Virus record (IMG/VR): IMGVR_UViG_3300025009_000326
Location: 1-28,016 of that record
Strand: one strand, 5' to 3'
Length of the DNA: 28,016 bases
Source of the DNA: a virus
The position numbers were made by a program, and so were the translations under genes. Below are positions 23,054-28,016 of the stretch, in pieces. The notes below the pieces were generated by a model. That model searched no databases and was not told where the DNA came from. It was given only the letters and a program-made list of their open reading frames with translations. Within the stretch, counting starts at the first letter, position 1. Each line of letters starts with the position of its first letter.

Positions 23054-23149
23054 TCACGGGCGCACGAAATGCCGGGCGAGCTGCCGAACCGGAAGGTGCC
23101 TGCGGTCGCTGTGGGGGATGCGGTTGTGGTGGTGCCCCAGCGTGCGCAT
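23054..23149 (-). CDS. 31-residue His/Arg-rich mini-protein
   Basis: Short open frame from ATG 23149 preceded by CAGGAGA at ideal distance and ending 11 bases before the next start. It has 26 or more G/C third positions in 31 codons, like real genes here. The product is basic (L-G-H-H-H-N-R-I-P-H at 4-13, V-R-Q-L-A-R-H-F-V-R near the end). The run upstream to the previous gene's stop (23150-23247) shows no convincing gene. Could be a small nucleic-acid binding peptide or a leader. Confidence 0.4.
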   Translation of the reverse strand: MRTLGHHHNRIPHSDRRHLPVRQLARHFVRP

Positions 23150-23247
23150 GACTCTCCTGGCGGCGGCAAGCCTGCAGCACCTATGTGCCTGGCCTACCGC
23201 ACGTCCCGGGGTCATGCCCTCACGAGGGGACGGCGATCGGTCGAATG

Positions 23248-23463
23248 CTACTCCTTGCCCCCCACGTTGCGCAAGAAAACCTGCGGGCCCGAGGGGGTGA
23301 GACGGATCGCCAGGGCGGCGCCGCACGACGAGCACTTCGTCTCGACGCGGGCGCCGCCTCCCTGGACCGAGACCAGGACCATGAGGAGGTGCGTGCACGC
23401 CGGACACCGGGCCTGTCCCGGGCGAGCCTGGACCTTCGCAGCCTTGAGCCACGTCGCGTTCAT
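23248..23463 (-). CDS. Com-like zinc-ribbon protein (71 aa)
   Basis: Small protein with two Cys pairs, C20-x2-C23 (A-R-C-P-A-C) and C44-x2-C47 (T-K-C-S-S-C-G-A), separated by a 20-residue strand region. The layout, including a closing C-S-x-C-G-A, resembles Mu Com, a zinc-binding translational activator of the Mom DNA modification gene. The DNA methyltransferase lies just downstream, making a regulatory link attractive, but this is inference. ATG at 23463 has GGAGGT and overlaps the preceding stop (ATGA). Other zinc ribbons cannot be excluded. Confidence 0.6.
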   Translation of the reverse strand: MNATWLKAAKVQARPGQARCPACTHLLMVLVSVQGGGARVETKCSSCGAALAIRLTPSGPQVFLRNVGGKE

Positions 23464-23774
23464 TGGACCTCCGCAGGCGCACTCGGGCGGCGCCGGGCAG
23501 CGAATTCGAACTCGGGAAACAGGTGGCCTTGCAGCCCGGCCAGCAGCATGCCGACAGACCGGAGGCGCTCGTCCTCGGGCAGCTTGGCCAGCACGGCCCG
23601 GTCGACCACCAGGACCGCCAGGTCGTGGGCGGGAAGCGCGGCGGCGCGGACCGCGTTGGACAGCGCCACCAGGGACTCGGCGCCGTCCTGCTGCCCGGGC
23701 GGCAGTTCCCGGACGCGGCGGAGCGCGTCGGCGACGGCACGGATGCTCCCGGCCTTGCGTCTGCTGCGGTTCAT
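23460..23774 (-). CDS. small helical hypothetical protein (104 aa)
   Basis: A mostly helical protein: basic N-terminus (N-R-S-R-R-K), helices A-D-A-L-R-R-V-R-E-L and S-L-V-A-L-S-N-A-V-R-A, then L-A-V-L-V-V-D-R-A-V-L-A-K-L and V-G-M-L-L-A-G-L-Q-G-H-L-F. ATG at 23774 has GGAGGT and overlaps the stop of the coiled-coil gene (ATGA). No family recognised. Lies in the early/accessory operon. Confidence 0.55.
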   Translation of the reverse strand: MNRSRRKAGSIRAVADALRRVRELPPGQQDGAESLVALSNAVRAAALPAHDLAVLVVDRAVLAKLPEDERLRSVGMLLAGLQGHLFPEFEFAARRRPSAPAEVQ

Positions 23775-24010
23775 CGAGGACCTCCGTACGGGGATCCGGC
23801 CACGTGGATGACTTGGACGCCTGGGTCCTGCTGGGCCTGCGGCTTTTTCGCGAACCACCCCGCAACCTGCGCCCGCAGCACTGCCAACCGCCGCGCCTCT
23901 TCCTCGCGCCGCGCCACCTCCCGGGCCTGGAACTCCGCGACGACCCGCTCCAACGCCTCGACTCGGGCCGCGAGGGACCGCTCCTGGTTCTCCGTCGTCA
24001 GGTCGGACAT
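23771..24010 (-). CDS. small coiled-coil protein (79 aa)
   Basis: Residues 5-50 are rich in Glu, Arg, Ala and Leu with heptad spacing (L-A-A-R-V-E-A-L-E-R-V-V-A-E-F, then R-R-E-E-E-A-R-R-L-A-V-L-R), predicting a coiled coil; the C-terminus is Gln/Gly/Pro-rich. It starts at ATG 24010 with GGAGGGG and overlaps the preceding gene by 13 bases. Unknown role; probably a multimeric accessory protein. Confidence 0.55.
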   Translation of the reverse strand: MSDLTTENQERSLAARVEALERVVAEFQAREVARREEEARRLAVLRAQVAGWFAKKPQAQQDPGVQVIHVAGSPYGGPR

Positions 24011-24294
24011 GACGCCCCCTCCATCACGCGACACGCCGCCGCGTGGCTGTACCTGCCCCCGAGCAACTTCCGCATCCCGTCCAGGAGGCGTTGGCGGTCC
24101 GCTCCCTTCATGAACCCCTGCACGATCTGGCACTCGGCCAGGCGCACGTCCGCGCACCGCCGCACGGGCAGGTCGTGCGGGCATCCGATGCACTCGCGGT
24201 AGGACGACGGGACGGCCCGGGACACCAGGAGCAGGAACGCGGCCCGGTGCTCTGCGGCCTCCCCGGCTTCGGATTCGGTTCGGTAATGCATCAT
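23998..24294 (-). CDS. small Cys-containing hypothetical protein (98 aa)
   Basis: Cysteines at 35, 38, 47, 55, 88 and 96 (E-C-I-G-C-P-H, R-R-C-A-D-V, A-E-C-Q) suggest a metal site or disulphides; the rest is helical. It begins with ATG-ATG at 24294, overlapping the RtcB stop, so it is translated with the RNA ligase. Not recognised; a partner of RtcB is possible from coupling only. Confidence 0.5.
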   Translation of the reverse strand: MMHYRTESEAGEAAEHRAAFLLLVSRAVPSSYRECIGCPHDLPVRRCADVRLAECQIVQGFMKGADRQRLLDGMRKLLGGRYSHAAACRVMEGASCPT

Positions 24295-25415
24295 TCCCCC
24301 GTCGCCTTGAAGTTGTAGACGGGGCGCAGCCGGTTCGTGATGTGGACCGTCTCACCCAACCACGCTTCGACTTCGGCCGCAGGCTTGTACGCCGCGGGGG
24401 CCTCGTCCAACGTGTCGACGCCGACGCAGGAAGACCACACGCCCGCCATGGTCGCGCGGAAGTCGTCAACACTCAGGGTCCGCTTGGCCTCCTTCCGGCC
24501 CATCCGCCGGCCCGCGCCATGGGGGGCGCTCTGGTTCCAGTCCTCATTCCCGAGGCCGACGCCCAGCACGATCCCGTCCCGCATGTTCCAGGGGATGACC
24601 ACAGACTCGCCTGCCATCGCAGAAATCGCGCCCTTTCGGATGATGTTGTCGTCGCCGATGAAATTGTGGACCGACTCGACAAGGTCGACCTTCGCGGGGA
24701 GCCCCTGGTCCCAGAACCCCACGATCTCGGCCGCCATGATGTGGCGGTTCAGGGACGCGAACCGCTGCGCGCGCCGCATGTCCCGCAGGTAGGATTCCGC
24801 ATCGTCGCCAGTCAGGTACGCGAGTTGCCCGAACTCCGGGCGCTGCGCCTGGGCGATCTTCTGATGGTGGTTCGCGACGCGCAACCCGAAGTTCCGGGAG
24901 CCGCTGTGGATGGTCAGCCAGAGGCGCCCGCCGAAGTCCGCCCGCCCTACCTCGATGAAGTGGTTGCCGCCCCCGAGCGTTCCCGCGGACCGGCGCACCT
25001 TCGCGGGGTCGGCGCCGATGCGGGTGGCAATCTCGTCGGTTGCCGCCAGCAGCTCCGCCGCTTCGTCGGTCAGCCAGTGCGGCGTTTGCCGACTCGCGAA
25101 CCCGGACGGGATGTGACCCCGAATGTAGGCGTCGAGCTTCGGGAAGTCCGCTTCCTGGATACCCAGGTTGACGGACAGCACGCCGCACCCGATGTCCACG
25201 CCGATGACGTTGGGGCAGATGCCGGGCCCGACAGGCGACGTGAAGCCGATGACGGCGCCAGCGCCGGCGTGCACGTCGGGCATGATGCGAATCTGGCAAC
25301 CCGCGAACGCCGGGCAGTCCAGGAACGTGTGGATCTGCGTCTCGGCGGTCGCTTCCAGTTCGTCCGTGAAAACCTTGCAAGACGCCTGCGAACCTGTGAA
25401 TTTCAACGCTTCCAC
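24291..25415 (-). CDS. rtcB: RtcB-type RNA ligase (374 aa)
   Basis: 3'-5' RNA ligase that joins 2',3'-cyclic phosphate (or 3'-phosphate) and 5'-OH ends with GTP and Mn2+. Diagnostic motifs: P-D-V-H-A-G-A-G (46-53), I-G-V-D-I-G-C-G (71-78) with metal ligands D74 and C77, G-T-L-G-G-G-N-H-F-I-E (145-155), L-T-I-H-S-G-S-R (167-174) with H170, V-H-N-F (249-252) and S-A-P-H-G-A-G-R (296-303) with H299, the GMP-linked histidine. All key residues seem present and the length is in the range of the shorter bacterial forms. GTG at 25415 overlaps the upstream gene by 13 bases. In phages it plausibly repairs tRNAs cut by host defence nucleases, or works on phage RNA. Confidence 0.93.
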   Translation of the reverse strand: MEALKFTGSQASCKVFTDELEATAETQIHTFLDCPAFAGCQIRIMPDVHAGAGAVIGFTSPVGPGICPNVIGVDIGCGVLSVNLGIQEADFPKLDAYIRGHIPSGFASRQTPHWLTDEAAELLAATDEIATRIGADPAKVRRSAGTLGGGNHFIEVGRADFGGRLWLTIHSGSRNFGLRVANHHQKIAQAQRPEFGQLAYLTGDDAESYLRDMRRAQRFASLNRHIMAAEIVGFWDQGLPAKVDLVESVHNFIGDDNIIRKGAISAMAGESVVIPWNMRDGIVLGVGLGNEDWNQSAPHGAGRRMGRKEAKRTLSVDDFRATMAGVWSSCVGVDTLDEAPAAYKPAAEVEAWLGETVHITNRLRPVYNFKATGE

Positions 25416-26113
25416 TCACCACCCCCGGCGGCCGCGCCGCTCTCCTCATTCCCCACGTCGAAGATCCGCGCGAGCTGCTGCCGGTACTGCTCGACGGTCA
25501 ACAACCCCTCGCGCACCAGCTGCCGCAAGTCGCCCGGGACCTCCGGCTCGGCCTTGTCGTCCCAGCCCAGGCGGGCCAGGTAGCGGCGCCGGCACCATTC
25601 CAGGAAGACGCGGCCGACCGCTGCGCAGGCGCCTGGGTGCCGGGCCACCAGGAGGCCCGTGTCCAGGTCCCGCCACCCCCGCGGCAACGCCTTCGTGACC
25701 TCGCCCGCCAGTTCGTCCCCGAGGGTGCCGACGCGGTAGACCAGCTTCAGGCGCTCGATGAGGCGGGTGGCGAGTCGCCGGGCGTCGTCGCGCTGGGCGT
25801 TCGACACCGCGAGGCGCTGCTTCAACTGGCTGCGGACGGCCTCGCGGTCACCGACGGGCGCCAGCTCGGCGGGCGCGCCCTGGGTCGCGGAGAGCCGGCG
25901 CTGCAGGTCGGTCGCCTGCTCGCGCGCCTGGTCCCGCTCCCGCACGGCCCGGTCCCGCTCGATGCGCATGGCGTCAAGCGCCCGGGCCGGGTCGGTGCGC
26001 TTCGCGGCGTCGCGGACCTTCGCGAGGCTCTTCTCGGCCGCGGCGAGCCGGGTCTCCAGCAGGGCGTTCGCACCCCGCAAGGCGGTGATGACGCGATCGG
26101 GGTTGTCGGGCAT
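25403..26113 (-). CDS. coiled-coil hypothetical protein (236 aa)
   Basis: Residues 10-75 and 90-125 are Ala/Arg/Glu/Leu-rich with heptad character (long coiled coil), followed by a more globular end with F-L-E-W-C-R-R-R-Y-L-A-R-L-G-W (170-184) and L-L-T-V-E-Q-Y-R-Q-Q-L (204-214). ATG at 26113 has GGGAGG and overlaps the previous stop (TGATG). No family recognised; it is coupled to RtcB. Confidence 0.55.
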   Translation of the reverse strand: MPDNPDRVITALRGANALLETRLAAAEKSLAKVRDAAKRTDPARALDAMRIERDRAVRERDQAREQATDLQRRLSATQGAPAELAPVGDREAVRSQLKQRLAVSNAQRDDARRLATRLIERLKLVYRVGTLGDELAGEVTKALPRGWRDLDTGLLVARHPGACAAVGRVFLEWCRRRYLARLGWDDKAEPEVPGDLRQLVREGLLTVEQYRQQLARIFDVGNEESGAAAGGGEWKR

Positions 26114-26445
26114 CAGGGCGCCTCCCGGGGCGGCATCAGCACGTCCTCGTCGGCACCCTCGCCCCAGGTCCATCCGGCCGCCAGGAGGGCGTCCGCGCAC
26201 TCGTCGCACACGCGGACCTGGTGCTCCCCGGCGCCGTCCTGGCGCTGCACGAACGTCAATCGGTGGTCGCTGCAGAAGTACCGGTCGCAGGACACGTCGT
26301 CGCCGCCGTGCATCCCACCGCAGGCGTAGTCGATCCCCCGGTGGATCCCCGCCGTGCACCCCGGGTGGTCACAGGTCGCGGCGTGCGCGTACCCGATCGG
26401 CCGCCCCTCGCTGTCCGTCCCGCAGCTCGCCCAGCCCATCGTCAT
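26113..26445 (-). CDS. Cys/His-rich putative zinc-binding protein (110 aa)
   Basis: Cysteines at 8, 25, 30, 42, 53, 58, 80 and 83 plus histidines at 27, 35, 46 and 61 form an arrangement like a cross-braced zinc domain (T-C-D-H-P-G-C, Y-A-C-G-G-M-H, V-S-C-D-R-Y-F-C-S-D-H, V-C-D-E-C). Many phages carry such proteins of unknown role. ATG at 26445 follows GAGGAGG and overlaps the preceding stop (ATGA). The C-terminus is acidic with W-T-W-G-E. Confidence 0.55.
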   Translation of the reverse strand: MTMGWASCGTDSEGRPIGYAHAATCDHPGCTAGIHRGIDYACGGMHGGDDVSCDRYFCSDHRLTFVQRQDGAGEHQVRVCDECADALLAAGWTWGEGADEDVLMPPREAP

Positions 26446-26894
26446 GCCCTCCTCGCGGCCAGCGCCGCCTTCAACCAGTGCAGCCGCTGCCCGACGCCCA
26501 GGCCGGCCAAGGGCTCCTCGACCGTCAGCGCCAGGGTCCGGCCGACCAGGTCGCGCCACGGGTCCACGTACGAGCGGCCCGCCAGGACGATCAGCCGGTC
26601 GCCCCGCTGGGTGCGCCGGCCCAGCTCGTCGGCGATGACCTCGCCCCACTCCCGACGGTCCGCCCGGTCCAGGTCCTGCAGCCTGCGGTCGTAGGGTTCG
26701 AGGCGCTCGTCCGGTTCCACGAGTCCGTACTGGGCGGACAGGATGAACCACTGGTCGCCGTGCCGTTCCGCGTAGGCCCGGGCCAGGAAGAACATGTGGG
26801 ACAGGTACAGGTCCCGGGCGGGACGGGGCCCAGCGGCCTTCGCGGCACTGCAGCCGACGAGAACGATCGTGCTCAACACGGTCTGCGCGGTCAC
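26442..26894 (-). CDS. DUF6884-like protein (150 aa)
   Basis: Pattern matches the phage/bacterial DUF6884 family: an opening I-V-L-V-G-C-S-A-A-K (10-19), P-A-R-D-L-Y-L-S-H-M-F-x-x-A-R-A-Y-A-E-R (25-44), W-F-I-L-S-A-Q-Y-G-L-V-x-P-D-E-x-L-E-P-Y-D (49-69), and a late L-I-V-L-A-G-R-S-Y-V-D-P (101-112). The family has no established function that I can cite; an enzyme active site around the Cys/Ser and the Y-G-L segment is possible. GTG at 26894 has GAGGAGG upstream and overlaps the previous stop (GTGA). The frame stays open far upstream, but that is GC-rich shadow. Confidence 0.7.
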   Translation of the reverse strand: MTAQTVLSTIVLVGCSAAKAAGPRPARDLYLSHMFFLARAYAERHGDQWFILSAQYGLVEPDERLEPYDRRLQDLDRADRREWGEVIADELGRRTQRGDRLIVLAGRSYVDPWRDLVGRTLALTVEEPLAGLGVGQRLHWLKAALAARRA

Positions 26895-27742
26895 CGGTAG
26901 ACCTCCTCGATTCCGAAGACGAGTTCCTCGGGGTCGCCGTCGATGCGCAGGCGCTCCGGCACCTCCTCGCGGTCGGCCTCGAACACGGCGCGCTTCGGCG
27001 GCGCTAGCTCCCGGGCCTTCGCCGGGATCCGCGTCCGCTTCACCACCTGGAGGTCCGCCTGGAGGTACTCCCGTCCCCGGGCGCCCGGGCGGGTGCGCAG
27101 GGACTTGCCGCGGAGGACGTACAGGTCCGTCAGCGAGGCGCCGAGGTAGATGCGGGCCGCCAGCTCGGAGACCCAGACCTCGGGGATCGATGTGGCCGGG
27201 GCGGGTGCGGGGTCGGACGACGGCGCCGGCGCGGCGGACCCGGCGCAGGCGTTGCCGTCGTCGCAGGCCGGGTCGGTCGCAGTCGCCGCCGGACCAGGTG
27301 CGACGCTGGGTTCCGGGTCGCACGTGCCTGCGGTCGCAGTCGTTGTATCCGGGGACCCTACGGGGCCCGGTGCAGGCGTTGCCGTCGTCGCAGGCCTCCG
27401 GGGCTTCCGGCGGAACCCGGGCCCGGCCACCGGAGCCGGGGCCGTCGTGGCCGCTGCCGGGGCCGCCCCGGCTTGAACCGGCTTCTCGTGGCGCACGCCG
27501 TCGTCGTCCACGTGGACCACCGAGAGGCGCGAGCGACGGGGCTCGCGTGCGGGCTTGGCCGAGGCCTCGCCAGCCGGCTTCGCGGGTCTGCCTCGGGAGG
27601 CTTCCCAGGGCCGCAAGGCCTCCAGCGCCTCTATGGCCTCCAGCGCCCACAGTTGCACCGGGGCACCGCGCTCCGACCCGGCGAAGCCGGCCGGCTCGAT
27701 GCCGGCACGGCGCAAGCGATTGAGAGTCCCGCGCCGGGTCAT
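26891..27742 (-). CDS. HTH-like DNA-binding protein with Ala/Pro/Thr linker (283 aa)
   Basis: The N-terminus (M-T-R-R-G-T-L-N-R-L-R-R-A-G-I-E-P-A) looks like the recognition part of a helix-turn-helix, followed by an L-W-A-L-E-A-I-E-A-L-E-A-L helix. Residues 50-185 are a low-complexity Ala/Pro/Thr/Gly linker with a C-D-D-G-N-A-C patch. A C-terminal region (about 190-283) with V-S-E-L-A-A-R-I-Y-L-G-A-S-L-T-D-L-Y and R-G-R-E-Y-L-Q looks like a second folded HTH-type domain. The bases just upstream of the ATG also code sensibly in this frame (D-L-L-E-R-W-G-M) back to a TGA at 27779-27781, with no good start, so the true N-terminus is probably earlier and interrupted by a frameshift near 27773. 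Confidence 0.5.
   Translation of the reverse strand: MTRRGTLNRLRRAGIEPAGFAGSERGAPVQLWALEAIEALEALRPWEASRGRPAKPAGEASAKPAREPRRSRLSVVHVDDDGVRHEKPVQAGAAPAAATTAPAPVAGPGFRRKPRRPATTATPAPGPVGSPDTTTATAGTCDPEPSVAPGPAATATDPACDDGNACAGSAAPAPSSDPAPAPATSIPEVWVSELAARIYLGASLTDLYVLRGKSLRTRPGARGREYLQADLQVVKRTRIPAKARELAPPKRAVFEADREEVPERLRIDGDPEELVFGIEEVYR
27245..27269 (-). repeat. 25-bp direct repeat, copy 1
   Basis: Identical to 27372-27396, 127 bases away, inside the linker of the HTH-like gene. Because the offset is not a multiple of three the two copies are read in different frames; only this one encodes the C-D-D-G-N-A-C phrase in the gene's frame. Confidence 0.7.
27372..27396 (-). repeat. 25-bp direct repeat, copy 2
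   Basis: Second copy of the repeat at 27245-27269, out of phase with it relative to the gene's reading frame. Confidence 0.7.
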
Positions 27743-27773
27743 GCCCCAGCGCTCCAGGAGGTCCGTGGTCGAC

Positions 27774-27923
27774 GTCTGCCGTCAGCAACTTCGCCAAGCC
27801 GCCCCGGCGGACGCCTTCCCCGCCCGCCGAGCCTTCCGCTCCCAGCACCAGGCGGCTGACGCCCCGCGCCACCTGCCCCACGGTCTTCAGCGCGCTGCCC
27901 ACGAACTGACATCCTGTCTTCAT
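27774..27923 (-). CDS. short frame, probable 5' part of the HTH-like gene
   Basis: An ATG at 27923 (GGAGGG upstream; overlaps the preceding stop as ATGA) opens a frame with high third-position G+C: about 50 residues containing F-V-G-S-A-L-K-T-V-G-Q-V-A-R-G-V and, at its end, L-A-K-L-L-T-A-D. The frame formally remains open for hundreds of codons but loses sense. Removing one base at 27773 would join L-L-T-A-D to S-T-T-D-L-L-E-R-W-G-M of the next frame, a plausible HTH. I read the two as one gene broken by an indel (natural or assembly). The end given is the inferred break. Confidence 0.35.
27800..27854 (-). repeat. 55-bp direct repeat, internal copy
   Basis: Exact copy of the last 55 bases of the window (27962-28016), 162 bases away. 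Lies within the short frame at 27774-27923. Confidence 0.9.
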
Positions 27924-28016
27924 CGGACCAGTCCCTCCCTCTTCGCGTAGTCGGCCCACTGCGCCCCGGCGGACGCCTTCCCCGCCCGCCGAGCCTTCCG
28001 CTCCCAGCACCAGGCG
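27920..28016 (-). CDS. C-terminal end of a gene running off the window (31+ aa)
   Basis: The last 31 codons of a gene entering from the right, ending in TGA at 27920-27922 (overlapping the next ATG). The readable end is W-C-W-E-R-K-A-R-R-A-G-K-A-S-A-G-A then Q-W-A-D-Y-A-K-R-E-G-L-V-R, a basic helical tail. Codon use fits the phage. The family cannot be judged from so little. Confidence 0.5.
   Translation of the reverse strand, partial: AWCWERKARRAGKASAGAQWADYAKREGLVR
27962..28016 (-). repeat. 55-bp direct repeat, copy at the window end
   Basis: Identical to 27800-27854 and ends exactly at the last base of the window. The base before it differs between copies, so the repeat is 55 bp at its left border; it may continue beyond the right edge. 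Confidence 0.9.

Noticed and set aside
26442-28010. A single 522-codon minus-strand gene
   Set aside because: Only the last 150 codons (DUF6884-like) make sense; the rest overlaps the HTH-like gene and is Arg/Gly/Pro-rich shadow.
1-28016. CRISPR array, tRNA genes, integrase or insertion sequence
   Set aside because: No regularly spaced repeats, no cloverleaf-like stretch and no recombinase or transposase motifs were seen by eye; a tRNA scan was not possible.
1-28016. Gene transfer agent or tailocin instead of a phage
   Set aside because: Terminase, portal, capsid and packaging genes rule out a tailocin; accessory methyltransferase, RtcB and DUF6884 genes fit a phage better than a gene transfer agent, though a decaying prophage remains possible.

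Overview
The window is a dense block of a tailed double-stranded DNA phage (Caudoviricetes) genome or prophage. Every convincing gene lies on the minus strand, so transcription runs from the right end towards position 1. G+C is high (by eye well above 60%), third codon positions are strongly G/C, and most starts have a GGAGG-type Shine-Dalgarno. Many neighbours share ATGA, GTGA or TGATG stop/start overlaps, as in one long phage operon. A large tail-sheath-like gene suggests a contractile tail (myovirus morphology). The host cannot be named; G+C and SD use only indicate a high-GC bacterium. The odd length and a 55-bp repeat at the right edge suggest a metagenomic contig end.

Right part (28016 to 21354) holds accessory and regulatory genes: a partial gene at the edge, a helix-turn-helix-like DNA-binding gene with a probable frameshift near 27773, a DUF6884-like protein, several small Cys/His-rich or coiled-coil proteins, an RtcB-type RNA ligase, a Com-like zinc ribbon, a 31-residue mini-gene, a helix-turn-helix segment, and a ParB-like/DNA methyltransferase fusion.

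Middle part (21350 to 11078) is the packaging and head module: small and large terminase, portal, a membrane/zinc-ribbon protein, a ClpP-like protease, two tiny proteins, an unknown 320-residue protein, a Mu gpF-like minor head protein, an XkdF-like protease joined to a coiled-coil scaffold, and the major capsid protein. Hairpins sit on both sides of the capsid gene.

Left part (10987 to 20) holds a fibre-like protein with a buried signal peptide, a head-tail connector candidate, small neck proteins, a tail-completion protein, a lysis group (M15 peptidase endolysin, coiled-coil/TM protein, multi-TM protein), a small protein resembling the Acb2/Tad1 cyclic-nucleotide sponge family, a lipoprotein, two small proteins, an unknown 428-residue protein and the tail sheath. 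The tail tube, tape measure and baseplate would lie beyond position 1.

Functionally, terminase and portal package DNA into a shell built from the capsid protein on the scaffold and probably matured by proteolysis; connector and completion proteins join the tail; the lysis group releases progeny. The methyltransferase, RtcB and the Acb2/Tad1-like protein plausibly counter three kinds of host defence (restriction, tRNA cleavage, cyclic-nucleotide signalling). This is inference from family knowledge. No stretch over 300 bases lacks a gene; I saw no tRNA, CRISPR array, insertion sequence, integrase or attachment site.
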